A stretch of DNA of 10,486 bases. Source: an uncultured Prevotella sp. (GTDB lineage Bacteria; Bacteroidota; Bacteroidia; Bacteroidales; Bacteroidaceae). The stretch is taken from contig CAAFRM010000044.1 in NCBI GenBank assembly GCA_900765465.1, forward strand, positions 1 through 10,486, read 5' to 3'. A program made the translations under genes and the position numbers. The notes under the pieces are model-generated. The model did no database searches. It worked only from the letters and a program-made list of their open reading frames with translations, and was not told the DNA's origin. Shown here piece after piece: positions 6,867 through 10,486 of this stretch; the first letter of the stretch is position 1; every line of letters starts with the position of its first letter.

Positions 6867-7448
6867 ATGAATATAATCAAAACCGATATAGAGGGCGTTC
6901 TCATTATAGAGCCACGCCTCTTCCGTGATGCTCGTGGCTACTTCTTCGAGAGCTTCAGCGAGCGAGAGTTTGATGAGAAGGTTGCCCCAATCTTGGGACA
7001 CAGTGTTCACTTCTGCCAAGACAATGAGTCAATGAGTAGTTATGGTGTCATGCGAGGCTTGCACTTCCAGCGCCCACCATATACACAGAGCAAGTTGGTA
7101 CGCTGCGTCAAGGGTAGAGTCCTCGATGTAGCAGTGGATATTCGTAAAGGCTCCCCTACTTATGGCAAGCATGTAGCTGTAGAACTGACAGAAGATAATC
7201 ATCTCCAGTTCTTCATCCCTAAGGGCTTTGCCCATGGTTTTGCTGTTCTCTCAGAAACAGCAGTTTTCCAATACAAGTGTGATAACTTCTATCATCCAGA
7301 GGCAGATGGAGGTATCTCAATCTTGGATGAATCCCTCGGTATCGATTGGAAGATTCCAACAGAACATGCCAATCTCTCAGAGAAAGATACGAAGCATGCC
7401 ATGCTGAAGGATTTCGATAGTCCATTCGACATCAATGAATGTATATAA
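6867..7448 (+). CDS. rfbC: dTDP-4-dehydrorhamnose 3,5-epimerase
   Basis: Third enzyme of dTDP-L-rhamnose synthesis: it epimerises C3 and C5 of dTDP-4-dehydro-6-deoxyglucose in the cytoplasm, supplying rhamnose for capsule or O-antigen. The 193 residues cover the whole cupin fold of RmlC. Visible signatures are PRLFRDARGYFFESF near the N-terminus, YGVMRGLHFQ with catalytic His66, GRVLDVAVDIRKGSPTYG, FFIPKGFAHGF, FQYKCDNFY with Tyr136, and LSEKD with Asp174, the expected partner of His66. No key residue is missing. Other dTDP-rhamnose genes (rfbA, rfbB, rfbD) are absent here, so it depends on genes elsewhere. It is probably co-transcribed with upxY through the long spacer, and the next gene starts 10 bp after its stop. 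Confidence 0.95.
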   Translation: MNIIKTDIEGVLIIEPRLFRDARGYFFESFSEREFDEKVAPILGHSVHFCQDNESMSSYGVMRGLHFQRPPYTQSKLVRCVKGRVLDVAVDIRKGSPTYGKHVAVELTEDNHLQFFIPKGFAHGFAVLSETAVFQYKCDNFYHPEADGGISILDESLGIDWKIPTEHANLSEKDTKHAMLKDFDSPFDINECI

Positions 7449-7458
7449 GGCAATATAT

Positions 7459-8670
7459 ATGATAACAACAAAAATAGACCCACCTTTATTGACTCCCTCT
7501 TTCGAGACCGTCGTAACAGTAGATACTAAGGCAAATATGCTAGAGGCAGCCGGGATTTGGGGCTTCCGATTCCCAAAGAGCTGGCGCAAAGATGAGCTAG
7601 CCCAAGCCCTTGACTACCACCTGAAGCATAGCACTCAGTATGTTTGGGACAATCTTGGACAAGAGGCAATCGACATGATAGGCGAAATCCAAGAGGCAGG
7701 TAAAGGCAACTACATCACTGTACCTCATGATAAGTCGAAATACAATCGCTTGCAGAAGTCCTTGCTCGTCATCGGAAAGGAAGAGGACGCAACAGGCGAG
7801 TGTCGTCTCTATATGCTCGATGAGGTATTCGATATCTTCAAAAAGTTGACAGATGGTCATCTCAAAATGCTGACAGATGCTACCAAGATATTTGCCGACA
7901 GCAAGTTGAAGAAAATCAATGCCGCAGGCAAGGCTTCTGACGAAGCTAAGCCCATAGTCTTCCGTCCTGCTCTGACCAAGAATCCACCGCAGATGCCTGG
8001 GGAAGACAGAATGATAGCTTATCAACTGATACGTCCGAGAGTCATGGAACTGACCTTGCGCTTGTCTGCTGAGCGATATATGGTGTGCTATCTCTTGATG
8101 CAAGAGGGCTATATCCATGTTGCCTGCAACTGGGGCAATATCCTCGACTTTGTATGGAATGGAGTGGATCATCCCATCCCTGGCGATGACTATTATGAGG
8201 TAAAGCGCCCGTTCCGCAAGAAATATCCCACGATAGCACGATCATTTGGACAGCGAGTGGATGACGACGGCAAATGCCTGTCCGAACCCTATATTACGAC
8301 CTTAGGATTCGACCATCAGCCCAAGACATGGTATATCAGCTATAAGATATATGGTTTGGAATTCACCGACCTCGCCATTTTTGGACCGATGGTAGATGAT
8401 GAATATGCCACGGCAATCGGCAACCTGCGAGACCTCTGTATTAAGTTCTTCCAAGAAATTATGCGCAGCGATGCCAAGAAGCCCAAGGCTTTGATGCAAG
8501 AATATTTTGGAATAGACTCATTGCCAATTGATGAAGACTTCGAGGGCTTAGGTCTCTGTGTAGACCCAAGAGACATGACAGAAGACGAGCAGGAATTCCC
8601 TGTTCCTCCCGGCATGAATCTCCATGACATAAAAGAATCCATCGTAAGGCTGATGGAAAAGAGGAAGTAA
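7459..8670 (+). CDS. Uncharacterised protein with a possible helix-extension-helix N-terminus
   Basis: I do not recognise the family of this 403-residue protein. There is no signal peptide or membrane segment, so it is probably cytoplasmic. The N-terminal part (FRFPKSWRKDELAQAL, near residues 28-43) resembles the SAP/Rho-N-like helix-extension-helix pattern that often binds nucleic acid. The next ~90 residues look helical, with a basic loop (HDKSKYNRLQKSLL). The C-terminal third is acidic and contains FPVPPGMNLHDI. An in-frame ATG at 7435 would overlap rfbC. I prefer ATG 7459 because it has an AAGG at 7447-7450 and its reading frame clears rfbC by 10 bp. The tight spacing implies co-transcription with rfbC. 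A glycan-related role is not supported by any motif. A defence or mobile-cassette role is possible given the neighbours, but that is only context. Confidence 0.8.
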   Translation: MITTKIDPPLLTPSFETVVTVDTKANMLEAAGIWGFRFPKSWRKDELAQALDYHLKHSTQYVWDNLGQEAIDMIGEIQEAGKGNYITVPHDKSKYNRLQKSLLVIGKEEDATGECRLYMLDEVFDIFKKLTDGHLKMLTDATKIFADSKLKKINAAGKASDEAKPIVFRPALTKNPPQMPGEDRMIAYQLIRPRVMELTLRLSAERYMVCYLLMQEGYIHVACNWGNILDFVWNGVDHPIPGDDYYEVKRPFRKKYPTIARSFGQRVDDDGKCLSEPYITTLGFDHQPKTWYISYKIYGLEFTDLAIFGPMVDDEYATAIGNLRDLCIKFFQEIMRSDAKKPKALMQEYFGIDSLPIDEDFEGLGLCVDPRDMTEDEQEFPVPPGMNLHDIKESIVRLMEKRK

Positions 8671-8695
8671 TATTTGCGTTAAAATCATCAAAATC

Positions 8696-8727
8696 TTTGG
8701 CGATTTCATAGAAAAACCGTATTTTTG
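8696..8727 (+). promoter_or_regulatory. Bacteroidota promoter of the Panacea toxin-antitoxin-like operon
   Basis: TTTG at 8696-8699 and TATTTTTG at 8720-8727 are 20 bases apart, the same spacing and the same -7 box as the upxY promoters. The predicted start is near 8733, about 25 nt before the ATG at 8759. It gives the three-gene module its own expression, separate from the upxY-rfbC transcript. Confidence 0.8.
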
Positions 8728-8758
8728 TACCGTTTTATAACATAAAGACGAGACAACG

Positions 8759-9325
8759 ATGAAGACAATAGATCAGATATTAAAGATAGAGGCTGTAGTG
8801 CTTTATGTATTGCAGGCTTTCAAAGAAGGGGTTGATTATATCAAGCTCTATAAAATCTTGTATTTCGCCCAGAGGGAATATCTAGGCAATTATGGCTTAT
8901 GTCTTTTGCCTGATAGCTTTAGAGCAAGAGACTATGGTCCTGTGCCGTCCTTAATTAATAAGGTGGTGAAGATAGCTGAAAATCAGTGCTCTGATGAAAC
9001 TGCTATCGGATTGTCAGATTTCGTGGATGCAATCAACGTAAGAGGACAAAGAGTCTTTGCGAAGAAATCTCCCGATATGGACATGTTAGCCGATATGGAA
9101 GTGAGCACACTCGATGAATGTATTGAGAAATATAAGGATATGGATTCAATGGATTTGTCTGAGATGTCTCATGATAGTGCCTGGAGTCATGCCAACAATA
9201 GCCGCAAGGATGATCCCGACAAGGATTATCTGACGGTGATAGACATAGCCAGAGCAGGCAATGCCCCTAAGGAACTGGTGGATTATATTCGTGAAAAGCA
9301 ACTTCTTAAAAAGGCATTGGCATGA
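8759..9325 (+). CDS. Panacea/SocA-like (DUF4065) domain protein, putative antitoxin
   Basis: A 188-residue protein whose N-terminal half matches the Panacea/SocA/GepA pattern: VDYIKLYKILYFAQREYL (residues about 25-42), then SFRARDYGPVPSLI (about 57-70). A conserved C-terminal segment, DLSEMSHDSAWSHA (about 132-145), is also present. Panacea proteins are known as versatile antitoxins that neutralise many unrelated toxins directly, and SocA is a proteolytic adaptor/antitoxin in Caulobacter. Its stop overlaps the ATG of the next gene by 4 nt (ATGA), the classic translationally coupled layout with the antitoxin first. A dedicated promoter lies just upstream. The domain call is strong; the antitoxin role is inferred from domain and gene order. 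Confidence 0.87.
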   Translation: MKTIDQILKIEAVVLYVLQAFKEGVDYIKLYKILYFAQREYLGNYGLCLLPDSFRARDYGPVPSLINKVVKIAENQCSDETAIGLSDFVDAINVRGQRVFAKKSPDMDMLADMEVSTLDECIEKYKDMDSMDLSEMSHDSAWSHANNSRKDDPDKDYLTVIDIARAGNAPKELVDYIREKQLLKKALA

Positions 9326-9813
9326 TCATTGACGATTCAAGAAATGTGTTGGCACATTTAAAAGCTGAACTGCATGGGGAAAGTGCAGTGAAGGCTTCTG
9401 CTGACATGAATATAGGTGACATCGTCTATTTGGAAATGGATGAGAATGATGGCTTGACATTGCGTAATGGGTATGCTACTCGAAGAAAGTATGTAGTAAT
9501 AATAGGTAAGAACGAAAAAGGCAATCTTGTAGGTTCATTGATTGTGAATTCAAAGATTACTCCCTTTAAGCGTTCAGCTGTTATGCAGCAATATCAATAT
9601 ATGTTGCGCCAAAGTGATTATCCTCAGATTCTAAACTATGATAGTTGGTTGGATTGTACGGAACTTTTCGAACTGGATGCTAATAAAATAGTATCTGTAG
9701 AAGGTGAGTTGAAAGGAAAACTGCCTGAAACCGATTTAGCTAATGCCATGAATTTGGTAAAGCGTTGTGGTTTCATCAATCGTCAAGCCAAAGAGAAATT
9801 TGGACTATTGTAG
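9322..9813 (+). CDS. PemK/MazF-like protein, putative toxin of the Panacea pair
   Basis: A 163-residue protein with an approximate PemK/MazF layout. It has a GDIVYLEM strand (residues 32-39), a basic RRKYVVIIG strand (54-62), a VGSLIVNSKI strand (70-79) and a C-terminal helix-rich part (ELFELDANKIVSVEGEL, then FINRQAKEKFGLL). The expected active-site Arg could be Arg54 or Arg55. The Thr/Ser of the usual PIT(S) motif is replaced by Asn76-Ser77, so catalytic competence as an mRNA endonuclease is uncertain. About 30 extra residues precede the barrel. Translationally coupled to the Panacea gene by ATGA overlap. Alternatives are another SH3-like barrel family or an inactivated relative. Gene order makes it the likely toxic partner; the fold call is moderate. 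Confidence 0.6.
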   Translation: MIIDDSRNVLAHLKAELHGESAVKASADMNIGDIVYLEMDENDGLTLRNGYATRRKYVVIIGKNEKGNLVGSLIVNSKITPFKRSAVMQQYQYMLRQSDYPQILNYDSWLDCTELFELDANKIVSVEGELKGKLPETDLANAMNLVKRCGFINRQAKEKFGLL

Positions 9814-9825
9814 GTATGTTGTCAT

Positions 9826-9975
9826 ATGGACACAAAAGAAACAGAAGATTTTCCTGAAGCATTAGATGAAGACTTGATGAAGCGAACTTTCGAGGCGGCT
9901 CATCAAGATGATTTAGCTAGTCGTTGCAAGACATATGAACAAGTTTTGTCTCAGATGAGAGTAAAGTATGTCTGA
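9826..9975 (+). CDS. 49-residue acidic small protein, third gene of the module
   Basis: ATG at 9826 follows the stop of the PemK/MazF-like gene by 12 bp and opens a 49-codon frame ending in TGA at 9973-9975. The N-terminal half is acidic (MDTKETEDFPEALDEDLMK). The C-terminal half ends in CKTYEQVLSQMRVKYV, which resembles the conserved ending of small addiction-module antitoxin proteins (TYEEVLxxMRxKY-like). No Cys pair, signal or membrane segment is seen. Tight spacing suggests the same transcript. It may be an accessory antitoxin, an independent remnant of another toxin-antitoxin pair, or a truncated gene. The coding call rests on position and plausible composition. Confidence 0.6.
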   Translation: MDTKETEDFPEALDEDLMKRTFEAAHQDDLASRCKTYEQVLSQMRVKYV

Positions 9976-10070
9976 ATTCTGTTTCTCCGAATGTCAGTAA
10001 AACTGCTTTTTGTAGTCGTAAATCACCGTTAGCCCGTATGGCGGTAGCCAAAATACTGGCAGCCCTATAA
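9939..10070 (+). pseudogene. Gene-tail remnant ending in AKILAAL
   Basis: A frame open from 9939 to TAA at 10068-10070 has no start codon until Met at codon 34. It ends CSRKSPLARMAVAKILAAL. The last residues correspond to the ARILAAL ending at 5454-5456 in the other repeat copy. It overlaps the end of the 49-residue gene in another frame, so it is probably a 3' fragment joined here when the repeat was formed. Original gene unknown. Confidence 0.3.
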
Positions 10071-10103
10071 GCCACAAAAGTGAATAAAAAAAGGGGATTT
10101 TGT

Positions 10104-10133
10104 AAAATGAACCAAAATGAACCAAAACGAATC
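10104..10133 (+). repeat. Three 10-bp tandem repeats upstream of the second promoter
   Basis: Two exact AAAATGAACC units and one variant (AAAACGAATC), against four units in the first copy. This is the only length difference between the two long repeats. Confidence 0.8.
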
Positions 10134-10274
10134 GATTTTCCTGAATCTTTACATAAGAGGTACAAAAATGCCGAAAACATTCGTTCAATCAACGACTTAG
10201 AAAATTGTGTACGAAAAGAATGCTAAAAAAATGTTGAATTTCGCAGAATGATGTTATTTTTTTTACACGCATAA

Positions 10275-10306
10275 TTTGCTAGTTTCCAACAATTTTCGTA
10301 TTTTTG
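10275..10306 (+). promoter_or_regulatory. Bacteroidota promoter of the second upxY-like gene
   Basis: TTTG at 10275-10278 and TATTTTTG at 10299-10306 with a 20-base spacer, identical in boxes and spacing to the promoter at 5671-5702. It points rightward out of the window, towards what is probably the next capsule or exopolysaccharide locus. Confidence 0.8.
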
Positions 10307-10315
10307 CAAGGAGAT

Positions 10316-10342
10316 TCTGAGTCTCTTATATCGAGATTCAGA
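10316..10342 (+). promoter_or_regulatory. Leader RNA hairpin of the second upxY-like transcript
   Basis: Bases 10316-10325 (TCTGAGTCTC) pair with 10333-10342 (GAGATTCAGA) over ten positions with one G-T wobble and a 7-nt loop (TTATATC). It sits at the predicted mRNA 5' end, as in the first copy, and its single stem substitution repairs a mismatch seen there. Confidence 0.58.
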
Positions 10343-10373
10343 TGAACGACATCAAAAAACGAACTTGATTCGT

Positions 10374-10486
10374 ATGATGAAAGAGACAAATATACAATCA
10401 CAGGTTACGTCCACTATTGCAGGGGACGACGGCGAAGCCATGGCAAAAAGTGAAGGATATGTAGCTGAAAATGGTTTTGTAGCAAC
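10374..10486 (+). CDS. upxY: Second upxY-like antiterminator gene (5' end only)
   Basis: The frame from ATG 10374 is open to the window edge (37 complete codons). Residues 1-27 differ from the first UpxY at only three positions (MMKETNIQSQ..., then GDDGEAMAKSE). The sequence diverges completely after that (GYVAENGFVA against ENAKKMAPKT). The NGN and KOW domains would lie outside the window, so the family is inferred from the shared leader and N-terminal tail. It probably opens a separate polysaccharide locus. Confidence 0.7.
   Translation, partial: MMKETNIQSQVTSTIAGDDGEAMAKSEGYVAENGFVA

Larger units (their letters stand above)
10047..10455 (+). repeat. Long direct repeat, copy 2
   Basis: Same orientation and same contents as 5433-5851: gene tail, tandem repeats, promoter, leader hairpin and first 27 codons of a upxY-like gene. 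It differs by one 10-bp unit and scattered substitutions, densest between 10243 and 10262. The 5' flank (9976-10046) holds only the remnant frame described separately. Apart from that and the repeat contents, I see no gene in 9976-10373. Confidence 0.9.

Noticed and set aside
6606..7019. Minus-strand open frame (137 codons) overlapping the spacer and start of rfbC
   Set aside because: Half of it is antisense to rfbC and the rest runs through hairpin-rich DNA; no family resemblance.
7435..7458. ATG at 7435 as the start of the unknown gene
   Set aside because: It would overlap the end of rfbC. The ATG at 7459 has an AAGG at suitable distance and clears rfbC. The earlier start cannot be excluded.
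5433..10455. The long repeats as termini of a transposon or as integrase attachment sites
   Set aside because: They are direct, ~410 bp long and contain promoter and coding sequence. No transposase or integrase lies between them and I saw no terminal inverted repeats or target duplications.

Overview
The window looks like a chromosomal segment of a Bacteroidales bacterium, most likely a Prevotella/Segatella-type gut commensal. I infer this from three things: Bacteroidota-type promoters (TTTG-N20-TAnnTTTG, seen three times) with few Shine-Dalgarno sites; a UpxY-type NusG paralogue of the kind that controls Bacteroidales capsule loci; and the glycan and peptide degrading genes beside it. The species call is from general familiarity, not from a search.

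Left part (1-5320), ordinary chromosome: the last codons of a rightward gene end at 47, followed by a strong terminator hairpin. A convergent tricorn-like S41 protease (115-3348, minus) is next. It is divergently transcribed from a secreted GH20 beta-N-acetylhexosaminidase (3537-5201, plus), which ends in a 19-bp terminator stem.

Right part (5320-10486), accessory region: a ~410-420 bp block occurs twice in direct orientation (5433-5851 and 10047-10455, about 92% identical by my hand alignment). Each copy holds, in order, a short shared coding tail, 10-bp tandem repeats, an inverted repeat around the -33 box, a full Bacteroidota promoter, a leader hairpin at the predicted mRNA 5' end, and the first ~27 codons of a upxY-like gene. 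The first copy leads into a complete upxY (5770-6441). Then come a 425-bp palindrome-rich gene-free stretch, rfbC (dTDP-4-dehydrorhamnose 3,5-epimerase) and an unrecognised gene (7459-8670). A second promoter then drives a compact module of three overlapping or closely spaced genes: a Panacea/SocA-like (DUF4065) antitoxin-type protein, a PemK/MazF-like protein and a 49-residue protein. The second copy of the block starts another upxY-like gene that runs off the window, presumably the head of the next capsule or exopolysaccharide locus.

The most interesting reading is that the 4.6 kb between the two blocks is a truncated capsule-locus head (upxY and rfbC without visible upxZ or rfbA) carrying a toxin-antitoxin-like module. 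The direct repeats that bracket it could recombine to delete it, and the addiction module would be expected to oppose that loss. The duplicated promoter/leader/N-terminus with a diverged upxY body also points to mosaic exchange between capsule regulators.
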